Shown: piece by piece, positions 18,749-31,608 of the stretch | How positions within the stretch are numbered: the stretch's first letter is position 1 | Layout: each line of letters begins with the position of its first letter | Source: Lumbricus rubellus | Taxonomy: Eukaryota > Annelida > Clitellata > Crassiclitellata > Lumbricidae | DNA length: 64,000 bases | Direction of reading: 5' to 3' | Assembly (NCBI GenBank): GCA_945859605.1 | Contig: OX243820.1 | Coordinates: forward strand, 32,994,328-33,058,327 | Notes under the pieces: generated by a model | The model's input: only the letters and a program-made list of their open reading frames with translations | The model's database searches: none | What the model was told of the DNA's origin: nothing | Made by a program: the position numbers and the translations under genes

Positions 18749-20606
18749 CATGGCGTATACTCACCCCCGGGAAAATTACAGCGTCTATAGACTCGCCTCT
18801 GAAAAGAGTGCACACGCGGGTAGGCTGTACAATACATCGCAGGCCTATAGGCCTACTCACATCACATAGACCAAAGCCACAAAAAAGATAGCAGAAATAA
18901 AACGACAAGCACAAGATAGGAAAAATCGCGATTTTTGATTAAAAATCATGAAATTAGACCGTTGAATGCCGTGATGAGGATTTTCAGGCGAAACATCATA
19001 AAAAAAGAAAAAGGTCGTGAGAATTTTTTGGCCCAAAAAAGTCGATTTTTTCGGGGGCAGCGTGTAGGCCTACTCAACTCAAAAATTTAGAATACAGCCC
19101 CCGACTATAATCGTCTCCGACATTGAGGCATGCATTAATTTGCGCTGTAGATATGTAGGCCTATATAATACTGACTTAACATAATTTTATTATAAAGTTA
19201 TGAGCTGAAGACAGCGAACGTCGTCTCGTGACAGTTTTGCAATTTTATATATTACCACCATAATTATCAAGATATACTTTTGCACGATATAATTATATTG
19301 CTAAATACATGTAGTTGTAACGACCAACGGCTGAAGCCCTGAATAATAAAACTACAGCGCTATAGAAGTTGGTAGATGTAATATACCAATGTATTTTTCT
19401 TAAATCTCTGCCTAAATTAATTTTAGGCTAGCACTACTCGGTATACTACTATACGCTACTCTGCTATTAATTTAGATATCTATTACGGCAAGGCCATAGC
19501 CATAATGATAATTGCTATTGTTTTTTTATTCTGACGCTTCTAGTGACAATGGGTGAAAATAAATGAGGACGACGTGAATCATCTTTGTTATTATCCCACA
19601 ATGAAACTTAGCAACTTGCTAAGTAACTTAATAATTTTTTTATTAAGCATTGTTAAGTTGCTTAGCAACTTAATAATGCTCGTGACGTCATTGTATACAT
19701 GGGTCGTCTTTCGAACTATAATCGTGCAACGCTTCGAATCGTCCAATGGTACCATTCTTGCATGCCCAGAGACTACGATATATCGGTGGCAAAAACGGTT
19801 GTTCACTTGTCAGATATTAAAATTAATATTAACAAACAAATTCACAGCTGTGCTTTTCAGTAACATATTCTCTGTCTATGCAGTAAATCACAATTTGCAA
19901 TAATGATAACATATGAAATGTTTAGCTGTACACCTTATGAAGATGGTCATGCAATCCGCCAGGTGCAATGAAGTATAGGCCTAGCGTCTGCTTTCTCGAG
20001 GGATGGTACTCGCTGACAACATGCATACGGAAGGGGTGGAGTGGGAACTGTGCAAACTGAGCTGACCTCTTCTTAAATTATATTACAAGGTGTGCACTAA
20101 TCGAAATCAAAAATTTTCGCTGCCAGGACCTAGCGGTAGACAGAATAACGCCGTGTTCTTTGGCCTGTGGAAGACCGTCCGATTGCTAACCGGTGGCAGT
20201 TGTGGTTGACATTGGGTTCATGGAACGTAGCTTATTAAGAAGTAAACTCACTCCTTCAATCTTAATTTTGTTCAATTAGTATACGTGGTTTTTCTTCCAT
20301 GTTTCTCATTCAACTGTCGCTCAGTAGCCTAAATAGGCCTATATGTCAACGGAAAGGATTTAGTAGTCGGAAAAATATAATTTTAGATAGGCCTAGGCCT
20401 ATCTATTAGGCCTACGGCAAGGCCGTAGCTAGCCTATAACGATATTATTATTAGGCTATATTATGATGATGATGATGATGATGATGATGATAATAATAAT
20501 AAACTGTCTCTCAGTAAACATAATTATTGTAGGTCAATGGAGATTTACTTACCGCGGATTGATTAGCCTATATTATAAGGATCAAGCATAGCCTAATAGC
20601 CTATAT
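18749..20606. other. Intergenic DNA
   Basis: No supportable gene. It holds many TAGGCCTA-type motifs, a near-palindromic AAGTTGCTTAGCAACTT region at about 19600-19675 and a (GAT)n/(AAT)n microsatellite at about 20464-20503. Confidence 0.6.
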
Positions 20607-20635
20607 GGGTGAATATTTGATAAACGGTAATTTTA
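20607..20635. repeat. Left inverted terminus of the unassigned transposon
   Basis: 29 bp pairing with 26304-26332 with two mismatches, beginning GGGTGAATATTTG. Confidence 0.85.
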
Positions 20636-20783
20636 AGTTTCATCATGCTAAATAAAAATCGGGTTATCATATTTTAAAAAGCGAAACACCATTAAATAGA
20701 TATTAACTGAGCAGATATATTTAATCAAAAACCAACTTTTAATATTTACATATTATATTGATTTATTGAAAGAAAAGCCTAAA

Positions 20784-21374
20784 ATGTCACGACCGCAACC
20801 TGTATCCAAGTTAGGTTACTTATTTTGAATTCCAAGTAGTAGCCAATGCATTTTAATAATTTTACAAACTTTTGCGAACATTTAATAGAGATTATAATCT
20901 TCTATCATACTGAGTACAGAATTGATCTTCAGGGATAGGTTTTCAGTGTTAAATATTTTTTCAAAAGTCTGTAACATACTTACCATTTTCGATGTCAACG
21001 CCGCAACCGCAGCTGGCGCACACCTATTAGTACTGCCTCGCGTGTGTTGATTGCGCCTGCGCGCTGCTACATTGCATCTCCCGCGTCTTCACTAGCCGAT
21101 CGCGTATTGAAAATGTAATTTACGATAATTTAAAACAGTTTATTAGCAATAAATGTCGGATAACCATCACGCGTATGTTTATTGAAGGTCACCGCCGCAA
21201 CCAATAACGCAAGTATACCACACATATTTAAGAAATTTTATTTGTCATGAATCAAATCGAATACAAGTACAGATGAGACGGGACCTATCATTGTATACGC
21301 GAGTGAAGCGGGGTTGGCCTAATATTTGAACTTGAAACAATTTGTCACCACCGCAACCGTCACCACCGCAACCA
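20784..21374 (+). repeat. Subterminal motif cluster, left
   Basis: TGTCAC(C/G)ACCGCAACC-like sites at about 20784, 20992, 21187, 21342 and 21360, followed by inverted or degenerate copies at about 21382-21417 (CGCGGTGGTGACT, GTCGCGGCTTTGACA). Spaced 15-17-bp motifs inside an element end are typical transposase binding sites. Confidence 0.8.
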
Positions 21375-22663
21375 AGCAATCAGTCGCGGTGGTGACTTCA
21401 TGGTCGCGGCTTTGACACTTACTCATTTGCTAGGGTTTAAGTGATTCTTAATATGAGTAACCATTGTGTTTTAACACTGTCCCAGAGTAGAGTCTGACTA
21501 CCAGTTAACTCTAAGTCAAATTTTATCCATTTCAGTAACCATAATCTGCGGGCCTATATTAAATGTCGGTTAAAAAATAGGACAAGTAAATTCTATTTGC
21601 CAAGTTGTATCTTAACTATTGCTGTATTTTATTAGATATATCGCTGATTACATTTGGAGTCATGCCTCTTTCCTCTAAAGAAAAATCTGCAATTTGGAGA
21701 GCAAAGGTTAAAGCCAACCCTGAACTACATCATGCTTATTTGGAAAAAGAAAAAAAGCGTCGTGAAGATAGAAAAGCTGCTGGAAAGTTGAAAGTAATTG
21801 CTGATCATAGTGACAGAGATAAGAGAGCAATAAGGAAAAAGTGGCGTCAGTGGCAGCAAGTCTGTCGACAGCTGAAGAAAAATGAGTTGAATATATCTGA
21901 CGATCCTGGGTCATCTCAAATTTCAGAAATATCGGGATCATCTCTTACCAGCATGTCAGCTAAAGTGCGTGGTCGGAAAAAAGTCATTGGTGGTAGAGCA
22001 AAAGTTTATCGTGAAAACACAAAATTGAAAGTGAAACTGGTAGCGATGACAAGACAACGGAATAAGTACAAGCAGCGTTTGCTTCGTATTCGAACGGATT
22101 CGAGAAACAAAAGCAGCAATAGGCCTACACCAAATTCGAAGACGAAAGTCCTACTGAAGAACTGCCGCGTAGGGGTACCTGTGAGAAGAACAATTCTTTT
22201 TCACAATGTTCTTGTGGATGGTCTCGGTAGCATGATAAAAGCTTCAGGTAAAGATGGAGCTCTGAAACAGACGATGCGCAAAATAATTCCTGCGAAGAAA
22301 CTAGCATCTTATCGGCTACTACGAATCGCACAAGGCTACCTCAACTGTTCTCGCAGCTTTTTGACATCATGTGCTGGTAGAAAAAAGAGGAAAAATACTA
22401 TGACCACTGATGTTGTGAAAAAAGTTGTTGCATTTTACGAAAGGGATGATGTGAGTAGAATGACATCAGGAAAGAAACAATGCATCACCAGAAGAAAGTT
22501 AAAGAAGCAAAAGCGATTCTTGAACGATACGTTGAAACGTTTACATCTCAAGTTTCTAATGGAGAATGCAGAAATGAGACTTTCATACACAATGTTTTGC
22601 AAATTTCGCCCCTTTTGGGTAGTTGCTCCATCTGTTGACGATCGAGATACATGCATGTGCCAG

Positions 22664-23936
22664 TAGGGTTGCCAGGCGTCCGGTAATGAACCGGACAGTC
22701 CGGTATTTGCACAATATGTCCGGTTAGAAATTTCAGGCATTACCGGACATGGTGGTGTCCGGTAAATAATTATTGCTAGGCCTAGAGCAACAAGTGTTGG
22801 AGTGAATCGTTTCTTGGGTCCATAAATAGACATCTGTTTGCGATTTTCCAATTATATTGCCATTTTTCTACCTCTTCAAATGCAGTCAACCTGAGATACG
22901 TGGTAGGTAGGACAATACACACTACACAGACAGATAAATGAATATGCCATTGCATAATGTGGCTGGATACACAAGTATAATTATGTCTGGCGACAGGCCA
23001 GGCTAAACCAACTGTTCAGCTGTACACTTAATTACAAGATATCCGATATAGGTCTATCAACATGATGAATGTCACTGCTCCAGATTTCTTCTTAAGCTTA
23101 CATGATGTAGGACTACGTATAGTCCAAGGGCGGATACAGAAACTTTGGACGGGGGGCAAAAATTCTTGGTCTTGGGTCCGGGAAAATTTCAGGCCTTGGG
23201 TCTGGAAAATTTTTCTTTCGTATCCGCCGAAAAAGTTGACCTTTTTTAAGTCATCCGGCCATTTTCGGGAAAATAATACCATTTTGTCCGCCAAAAAGTT
23301 GATGACCTTTTTTATATTTGTTTAATTTTAGTCCTCAGATTCATTCTGACTTCTAGAAAACATGCCATTTCCAAATAGGGGGGGGGGGCGCAATGCATGG
23401 GTATTTCTTAATAGGGGGGCCAAATTGTACAATATATTATATATATACATTGTTCCACAGCATGTTCAATCCAAATTGGGGGGCCACGATACATGGGAAT
23501 TCTAAATGGGGGGGGGGGGGGAACATGGCCGGATAAGCCCCCCTGGATCCGCCCCTGGTATAGTCGTATACCTCAGATTAGTCATATACCCTGCCAAGAT
23601 CATTCCACTTAGTCCCCGCGCAGGTCGGCATATCGGGAAACGCATCAATTCCCTCCACTCATCTCTGCCCACCGCCAACTGCTCCGCCTCCTCCCACGTA
23701 CCTTCCCAAGACTTGTCCCAACATCACAAGTCTCAGAATTATGGTGGCATCTCTCATCAGTCTATTAATCTTCCACGCACAATCCGGTTTTCATGCACGA
23801 CGACAGGGTTGCAGCATATCAAATTTATAGCCCTATATATATATATATATATATACACGTTCTTCTGAATTATATATATATATATATATATATATACATA
23901 GTCCGGTAATTTACTCAAGGCTGCCTGGCAACCCTA
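22664..23936. mobile_element. hAT-like non-autonomous element inside the transposase gene
   Basis: 1273 bp with perfect 14-bp inverted ends, TAGGGTTGCCAGGC and GCCTGGCAACCCTA, flanked by the 8-bp duplication TGTGCCAG (22656-22663 and 23937-23944). Just inside both ends are TCCGGTAAT-like repeats. It contains AT microsatellites near 23826-23895 and a second element at 23125-23557. No open frame resembles a transposase. Confidence 0.92.
23125..23557. mobile_element. hAT-like MITE nested in the previous element
   Basis: 433 bp from CAAGGGCGGATACAG to CTGGATCCGCCCCTG, inverted ends of about 15 bp with two mismatches, flanked by a perfect 8-bp duplication GTATAGTC (23117-23124 and 23558-23565). 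The interior holds several runs of 7-11 G (about 23380-23520) and repeats of a TTGGGTCYGG-type unit. It is the youngest layer of a three-level nest. Confidence 0.9.
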
Positions 23937-25924
23937 TGTGCCAGACTTGCGACAACCTCGAGTTCATGGCGGGAAAACTTCTATTTCATGAAGTTACGAA
24001 TACACGCAGTCTAGAAATTCTGTCAAGACAGTTAACATGCACAGGTGCAGGTGCAAAGACGTGCATGTATCGTGAATGCCACGATTGCGCAAACAGAAAG
24101 CTAGAGAGACAATCAACAGTGAATTTCAATTGGGGACAGATTGTAAGTTGGAATTTATGGAAGGCGCAAACAGAAAGTCGCCTACGCCACATTAAAGACA
24201 AAGATGAAGAGATCACTGTCAAAGTTGTTGTTAAAGGTCTTGTAACAGGAACAATTGAGCAACTGACGGATGATTTTGAAGCTGAAATGAAGAAGCGTGG
24301 TTGTCGACATTTGTACAACATTGAGCATCAGTTTTTGGCTATTCGTCAAATGAAGAAGAACATCAAGTCTAATGAAGCTGTCCTACACATTGACTTTGCG
24401 GAGAACTATGTTTGCAAACTTTCATCAGAAGTCCAGTCAATGCATTTCGGTGCATCTAAAGGCCAAGTTACAATGCACAATGGAGTCTTGTATCTCCAGG
24501 AGAGAAAGTTGGCCTTCTCTACACTCTCTTCTTCTACAAGACATGATCCTGCTGCCATTTGGGCATACCTTTTACCTGTCATTGAGTGGTTGCTAACTCT
24601 TGTACCCAATTTACGTGTTCTTCGCTTTATCAGTGACAGCCCTGCAACACAGTACCGTTGCAAAAAGAACTTTCATTTCTTCTGCAACCAGCTGTTCAAA
24701 GTATGCCCACCAACATTTCAACTGGGTTCATGGGACTACAGTGAAGCTGGACATGGAAAGGGAGCGGCTGATGGAGTCGGAGCCCTGTTGAAGCGGACTG
24801 CTGATCGGTTAGTGGCCCAGGGACACGATCTGCCTGATGCAGCAGCAGTTTTCGAAGATCTGGCTGACCCGACACTCAATTTATCTGTAAAACTCTTCTT
24901 TGTCAAGAACGACAAGATATCAGATATGGACTTGCTGTTGCCACCAAATCTGAAAACACTGAGTGGCACGATGTCTGTACACCAGATCTGTACTAAAACG
25001 AAGGGTGAAATCACTTTCCGGCCACTTAGCTGCTACTGCAGGGTAGAATTTGACTCCTTTCCATGTGAATGCTACAGTCCTGGCATGATGGTATATAATG
25101 ATACTGTTACACTGCCACAAGATGTTTCCCCACAGTTGCCACCAGATCAAGATCACTTACCAGATGCCATGACTAATGCTACTACACAGGTGCTGCACGA
25201 ACCTTCTGATGTGCCTTTGTCCTTCATGTCTTCTTTTGAACACGTACTTCTACCCATTGAAGAACCGAATGATGAACTTATTGGAAAGTTTTGTGTAGTC
25301 AAATACAATGGTCGCCCTTATCCTGGAAAAATTATCAGTGTACATTTGCTGGATAGTGACATCGAAGTGTCATGCATGGCTACAGTCAAAGGCCCACATG
25401 GTTCGGTAGTTAACCGTTTCTTTTGGCCAATTGCTCCAGACATTTGCTTTTATGAGCTTCAGAACATAGTTAGTCTCATTGATGAGCCTAAACCTATTGG
25501 TCTGCACAGCAGACATTGTGCATTGGATGAATCGGTTTGGGCTGCTATTTTGTTGAAATTAGGTTTGTAATATTTAAGGCAGAACTTTATGCTGTGTTCA
25601 GTGTTTATTAACTCATTGTTTCAGTTCTTATGATGTGAAACAACTGGCTTATATAAATATGTAAATTGCACTTCAGCAACATGAAACAACGTCTTTGGTG
25701 CTGTGGCCTCATGTTCTTTATTTAAACTTTTTATGTCTAGTAGTTGCTGACATTGGCTGACAAGGCTGATTGTTGCTTTCTGTTACCTAAAATTTCATTC
25801 AGAATAAATATTTTAAAGCTTTTGTTAGTAACAGCTGGCTTACTTATGTATCTGTGCAACAGCTTTCATGTGCATTATTATTACATGATCATTACCTATA
25901 TGACAGTTTAGAATTGATTCCGGT

Positions 25925-26142
25925 CGGTTGCGGTGTTGACATTTTGGTCCTAAACTTATGTTGTTCCTATAATTTTTTTAGAATCTGATGGTATTCATTT
26001 TCATTTCACATTATGTTACTTTTTCTCATGTCATGCAGTTTTTATTGGACGATTAAATTGCAAATAAATGTTTGTTATTCAGCTGTTTACTGACATTTTA
26101 TTTGGTTGCGGTGGTGACATTATGCGGTTGCGGTGGTGACAT
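25925..26142 (-). repeat. Subterminal motif cluster, right
   Basis: GGTTGCGGTG(T/G)TGACAT sites at about 25925, 26104 and 26124, the reverse complement of the left-end motif, so each points inward in the same sense relative to its own terminus. Confidence 0.8.
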
Positions 26143-26303
26143 GGTGTGCTTACACCCACCATTTTGAAAACAATATTGACGGGGGTTCTAGGACATATCC
26201 GTTATGAATCATATTATTAATATCTTGGGACTATATTTGCACTTCGATTTATATAACTTTTAACAATAAAAATCACAATTTTTTTTCTCTTATATTGAAC
26301 ACC

Positions 26304-26332
26304 TAAAATTACCGGTTTTCAAATATTCACCC
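26304..26332. repeat. Right inverted terminus of the unassigned transposon
   Basis: Ends CAAATATTCACCC, the inverted partner of 20607-20635. It is flanked by ATAT on the outside, as is the left end. Confidence 0.85.
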
Positions 26333-26336
26333 ATAT

Positions 26337-28700
26337 GACAAAAGCTGCACAAACCCAGCACACCGGAATTACCTCGAATCAGATAAGAACGGCCGACCAA
26401 GTTGCTTTTACCTACAGCCTAATAAGATACATAAAATTTGAAGCCAGAAGGTCGTCCTATTGTTGGCGGCTAAAGCTATCCCAAAATATCAAGAACATTC
26501 AACAAGCTCATCACTCAGTGAACCTCTTAATAGACTGCACCCTCCCCCATTAGCTTTTGCTAGTCAATCAGATAAACCGTAGAACATTTTGCACAAGACT
26601 ATGATAACTCTAAAAACAAAACAAATTAATTGCACGAAAACCATAAAGCTTTTGCATATTTATTTATTTATCGCATTTGCTATGGCACCCCTTCAATCTC
26701 TCTCCTCAGAGGTGTTCCCGGATAAAGCACGTACACTGCATCTGAGTTTCACATCAAAGCGCAAGAGCAATTGCAAGTGATGGACTTGTTCAATGTCCCT
26801 ACGCGACAGCTTGAGGTCAATTCAAACCTGGAACCCTCCCTCTCCAAAGCACTGAACCCACCACTACAATACGGCGCCTCACATGATTATATCAAACAAT
26901 TGTCACATTGAGTAATTAATCAGTGCAAGCTGAAATGAAACGAAGAAGCTCTAGTGTAGTCATGAAAGTATTAATTGGGCTGGGTAGGGCACTTCCTGTA
27001 GTTTCAGACCACTAAACTATCGTAATTCAAACAAACCAATATTTAATCAAAACGAACCACTTTCGAAATTAATGACTAATTGAACTCAGCTAACTTCATT
27101 GATCTAGCTTTATGGAGCATTGACCAGGACAATTCAAAGACAGAAATTGTGTGAAATTTTATCTTTTTTAAGACGATACATTGTCAAAAGCACATTCACC
27201 TTGTAATCAACAACTTCCACAGTTCAAACAATTTGACTTCTATTAAACCTCAAATGATCAGACCCTGACACAGAAAATGTCACAATAAAATAACAGAAAA
27301 TGTTACAATAAAATAGCAGAATGTTGCCATGGAAGCAGACCTGAGCCATAGCTTAATCGCTTACTCAACCAACTTTGAGTTTAAAAAACCGCCAACAATA
27401 ATAACAATCATGACCTTATAGGAGCACGTTCTTGGACGGCCACAGCACAGCACAGTGTCTATGCTTTCTGTTGGCCTTTTACTGTGAATAAACTTCCTGC
27501 TGTAACACTTGCTCACATCTTATCTGGAGCCACAACTGTTTCTGCCCATTGTCTTAACCCTTTACCGACTGAAGTGTAGTAAATGGTATGGAAATTGTAT
27601 ACCCTCAGTCAGGAAAGAGTTAAAGACTTCTTTCCAGAGGCTCTTTGGACTAGGAATGCCTCTGACTAGATTGCACTGTGGGAGGCACAGCATAAATCCG
27701 CAAATAGAAATAATAATAATAATAATACTAACAGTAGTAATACTACTACTACTAATAATAATGAGACACTACTCAATCAACACCTCCAGTGTATTGAAAG
27801 CCATCCGAATAATAATAATAATAATACAATAATAATCAGCATGCTCATTGTAACACAGTAAATTTGTAATCCTATTACACTGCGTTGAACGATTACAGGA
27901 CAGACCTGACAACGCTCAGAAATTTAAAATGTTTAATCGTAAATTTATATATATTGCCACTTCAACAAACTCATCAGCATAAAAATGGTAACACAAGGAA
28001 ACATAAATTTACGATAGCACATTTAAAAACAAAAGTAAGACGACATCATAAATTGTAACTAATAGCACTTCTATTGTGCCAGTGTCTAAGACACAGACAC
28101 AAGGCAACAACTTATGACACACGAACAGGGACGACGACGAGAAATTCCCGGCTTCTAGACAGAGCAGTCGTGGAACCCAAAACCAGTATGAGAATTATAG
28201 AAAAATAACTGGGGGGTGGGTATCAGGCATTGATTTATGTAGATATTGGGTGTGTGATAACTATTTTACTATGGGTCCTAAGAAAGACTGCCCAGGGTTT
28301 GAATTCCCCAAGCCCTTGGAAATTTTCACCATGTCCTAAAATATCTTCAGGCTTTATGAGAAATATTCCTTTAAAGGCATAAATCATCAACTTTCTTTAT
28401 ACGACTACCCAGCCTGGCCCCTAAAAGCTGTCAGGCTCCTTGGCATTGACCCCATGCCCCCTTCTCAGCAGGTCTATACACAAAAACCAACCAATTTAAA
28501 TGTAATGTGATGGATTCAAACCGTGAACCTCTAGGCAGTTCGGCAAGGATGTCTACAATTTGGTCATTACTGGTAATAGTTTAGTACATGCCAAGATTCG
28601 GACCCCATACCAATAGTGGCTGACGCTATCAAAGACGATGTAATGGTTGGTAACAGACCAAGACCACTTATGTAGTAGTACGAGTCTGTATGTGTTCTTT
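26337..28700. other. Intergenic DNA with AAT microsatellites
   Basis: No supportable gene. (AAT)n and (ACT)n tracts lie at about 27706-27836. The remainder is AT-rich sequence without recognisable coding or repeat structure. Confidence 0.55.
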
Positions 28701-28743
28701 GCTGTGTGCAGTGGATGTCTGTTCATTTATTCAGGACATTTAT

Positions 28744-29240
28744 ATAGATTATTGAGCCTTTCCAATGTAACTGCTAAATAACACTCAACCCAACCTTTGT
28801 GCATTGAACAGTTTTCTAGTGTTTTAGGAATACACTACCAGAACTTTGTGTCTACTCTGCGAGTTCTGTGATATTGAATAGCTAAGGAGTGAAATTCCAT
28901 CTGTTTTGAACAATTTCCTCCTTGTAACTTGTCTTCAAGACTAAAAAAACTGTATGGAAGTGGGTTTTTGGCTGTGTCCAATGGATTATGACTTTGGAAT
29001 GTGGTTTGCTTAGAAGCAACTACCTGGTTATTGATGCGCTATTATTGTCTTATATTCATAATAATGGTGCTACTGAGCATTTTCGATTGGAATGTACACA
29101 TTGTACATTTATTCTATACACAAATAAATAATAATCACTGATATCATGAAAATGGGTGCTAGGATGCAAGATCTGAAGTATGAGGGTCAATTACTCATAC
29201 AATGCATTGATGCAGTGTCTCTGCCATAATTATGTCTGCT
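28744..29240 (+). repeat. Segmental duplicate, copy 1
   Basis: Starts TAGATTATTGAGCCTTTCC and stays closely similar to the block starting at 30791 for several hundred bases (for example the shared GAACAATTT...CTCCTTGTAACTTGTC segment). It lies upstream of exon b1, so the duplicated unit is about 2 kb. Confidence 0.85.
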
Positions 29241-29998
29241 CAGAGGCACTCCAAGTCTATACGCTTCAACCCAGCAACCAGGACCAGTTTCAAATGTTGA
29301 TTAGAGTTACATGTACGTTATGTAGCGCCTTTGGCCAACATGATAATGTCGATCTGAGGTTGGCTGCTTCAGGTACATAGGATACCAACTGCGTCACTAT
29401 TTCTGTTCAGGTCAATGGGTCAAATACGGGGCATTGTTATTTTTCAACTACGCAGGCAACCATTGAGTCATTGTAATTGTTCGCCTCTGATTAGGTTGTA
29501 CCGTGAGAGGCACTTTATAAATCCAAAATAGTATAATTGTTCAAGTAAGTAGGTTTCACTGTTATTGTTATTACTGCAAGTGGCCACAGATTGGTTTTTG
29601 GTCGATGAAAGTAACTTTTAACTTATTCAGATGGGATATAGATTTTTCAGTTTTAATGCAGTAAATGTAAGATCATCATGCATACAGGTAGTTCTCTCTC
29701 CAACCCGAACAAACCTCCCCAATGTGGTATAGGAGCTTTTATGTGGTTAGTTTATGTATTTGAAATATGAAGCCTCAAAGTTCATTACATGAGCTCCTTG
29801 GTCTATCTCATAAGCACGGATGTACAAAGTTTTAATTGCAGTTACGATGTAACATAGTTTTGACATGACTTGGTAATACTGACTTTCTCCTTGGCATCTT
29901 GATTTGTGAATGTAAGGCATTGATCAGTTCAATAGTCCTCAAGACTTTTCCTGTGATTGTATTACAGCTACATTACAGAATATGTCTTCTGGTTTCAG

Positions 29999-30094
29999 AT
30001 TTATAGCCATGCAGAGTCTCGTTTTAAGTACTTGAATGAATACTGTGTGATTTGTGACGAGCGCCAACCATCAGATAAGCTGGGAATGATAAAG
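29999..30094 (+). CDS. PARP6/8-like exon b, copy 1
   Basis: 96 bp between TTTCAG and a GTTTGC donor, phase 0 on both sides, fully open. It encodes IYSHAESRFKYLNEYCVICDE and a tail ending GMIK, matching the segment just upstream of the catalytic region of PARP6/8 (LNEYC and CDE are the anchor residues). Confidence 0.8.
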
Positions 30095-30790
30095 GTTTGC
30101 AATATACTGTTGGTGATTTATGCTCTAATTCATTTACTTATTGTTTGAATCAATTAAAAAAGTTATCCAGTCTTTGAACTGTAATGACATTTATTAATTA
30201 ATTTAGTTAATCAATCAGATTAATTACCAGCAGAATCCTTATTCTGCATTCGTTTACTATAACTGGCAACATCTGTTTCGTGATTGAGGTATTGGTTCAT
30301 TAACTAATGTCGGCGCCTATTTGCACATGCTTGTGGAAGCCAAACTTACCTTGACTGCATGTTAAGTGCCACTTGCTTGTAGGGCCATAGTAAAGTACAA
30401 TATAGTGGGTGATTTGTATCATTCTATTGTGTCTAGAATGCTCATAGACATAGGTTGTTTGAGGTAAAGACAATTGTTCTGTAACCTGCTATCAGACGAC
30501 TTTGTCCAATTTGAAAGTTTTATTGTCAAAAATGATTTAAGATCAGACAATTTATGTTTCTGGCCACATTAATATCTGCTGTTCCAGATATTTCAAAGCC
30601 AGCTGCAGCTAGTGAATATTGTCTGATTATAATCGAGTCAGTGGTACATACTGCTGTTCAGCAAATTCATGTGACATGTAGCATGTCCTGCGTGCTGACT
30701 AGTGAATGTTGACCCTATTCAACATGGTATGTGATAACTCATAAATTGTAATTACCAATTGTATTGTGCCAGTGTCTAAGACAGAAACAA

Positions 30791-31265
30791 TAGATTATTG
30801 AGCCTTTCCAATGCTACTGCTAAATAACACTTAACCCAACCTTTGTGCATTGAACAGTTTTCTGGTGTTTTAGGAATACACTGCCAGTTGTGTCTACTCT
30901 GCGAGTTCTGTGATATTGAATAGCTAAGGAGTGAAATTCCATCTGTTTTGAACAATTTTCTCCTTGTAACTTGTCTTCAAGACTAAAAAAACTGTATGGA
31001 AGTGGGTTTGTGGCTGTGTCCAATAGATTGGAATGTGGTTTGCTTAGAAGCAACTAATTGATGTGCTATTATTATGCTTATGTTCATAATAGTGGTGTTA
31101 CTAAGACTTTTCGATTGGAATGTACATTTATTCTATATGCAAACAAATTGTCACTGATGTCATGAAAATGTGTGTCATGATACAGGATCCGAAGTGTGAT
31201 GGTCAATTTGAATTCATTCAGTGTATTGATGCAGTGTCTCTGCCATATGTCTGGTGATTCTGCTC
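30791..31265 (+). repeat. Segmental duplicate, copy 2
   Basis: Partner of 28744-29240, offset by about 2,047 bp, with small deletions. It precedes exon a at 31473 and exon b2 at 32567, so the duplication carried exons with it. Confidence 0.85.
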
Positions 31266-31472
31266 AGAGGCACTCACACCCCACACTATGATTAAAGTTA
31301 TACATAGCATATCTAGCCAAAAGGACAAGCAGATCCTGAGGCAATCAGTGAGTGAGATGTCATTGTTTCAATACACTGGTTAGCCATTGAGAAATTTTTA
31401 TTGTTTTACTGTAAGCAGCCATAAGTTGCATTCATCCTTATTCTATTGCTGTTGGTGATTTCTCGACTGTAG

Positions 31473-31608
31473 GAATGATTCCAAGATCAACAAGAAGAAT
31501 ACCCTGACCAGCCTTCCGATGTGTCCCCCAAAGGCGCCGAAAATTCCACGTCTCATGGAATCTTACACTGATCTCCAGACGCCGAAGCACGTGCTTGTTT
31601 TCTTGTTT
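31473..31608 (+). CDS. PARP6/8-like exon a, copy 1 (3' border uncertain)
   Basis: Begins after a TCGACTGTAG acceptor and is open with MCPPKAPKIPRLMESYTDLQ, close to the exon at 46363. It corresponds to the linker before exon b. I see no clear donor, so the right border is approximate. Confidence 0.5.

Larger units (their letters stand above)
21662..25570 (+). pseudogene. Transposase-like gene interrupted by a hAT-like insertion
   Basis: From ATG 21662 (MPLSSKEKSAIWRAKVK) the frame runs to 22663, is interrupted, and resumes in exactly the same frame at 23945, ending at 25570. Together it is about 875 codons. The N-terminus is basic and helical. The junction region is cysteine-rich (CMCQ, TCDN, CMYRECHDC), suggesting zinc binding. 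The second part has three spaced acidic blocks, HIDFAENY (about 24386), SDSPATQYR (about 24631) and EAGHGKGAADGVG (about 24743), which I read as a candidate DDE-type active site in an RNase H-like fold. The C-terminus has a small beta-rich segment (FCVVKYNGRPYPGKI). I have seen this protein type as an uncharacterised family in animals, but cannot name it. The DDE role is inference. Confidence 0.75.
20607..26332. mobile_element. DNA transposon of unassigned family (about 5.7 kb)
   Basis: The ends form inverted repeats starting GGGTGAATATTTGA (20607-20635 and 26304-26332; two mismatches in 29). Both sides continue with ATAT, which may be a 4-bp target duplication or part of the repeat. The subterminal zones on both sides carry clustered copies of TGTCACCACCGCAACC, pointing the same way relative to each end. 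A single transposase-like gene occupies the middle. I could not assign the superfamily from memory. The gene is interrupted by another element, so this copy is inactive. About 4.5 kb remain if the 1273-bp insertion and one 8-bp duplicate are discounted. Confidence 0.8.

Noticed and set aside
19600..19680. Possible foldback element around AAGTTGCTTAGCAACTT
   Set aside because: Imperfect and short, with no flanking duplication found.
20603..20606. ATAT as a firm target duplication of the unassigned transposon
   Set aside because: ATAT is its own reverse complement and could equally be part of the inverted terminus, so the duplication length stays undecided.
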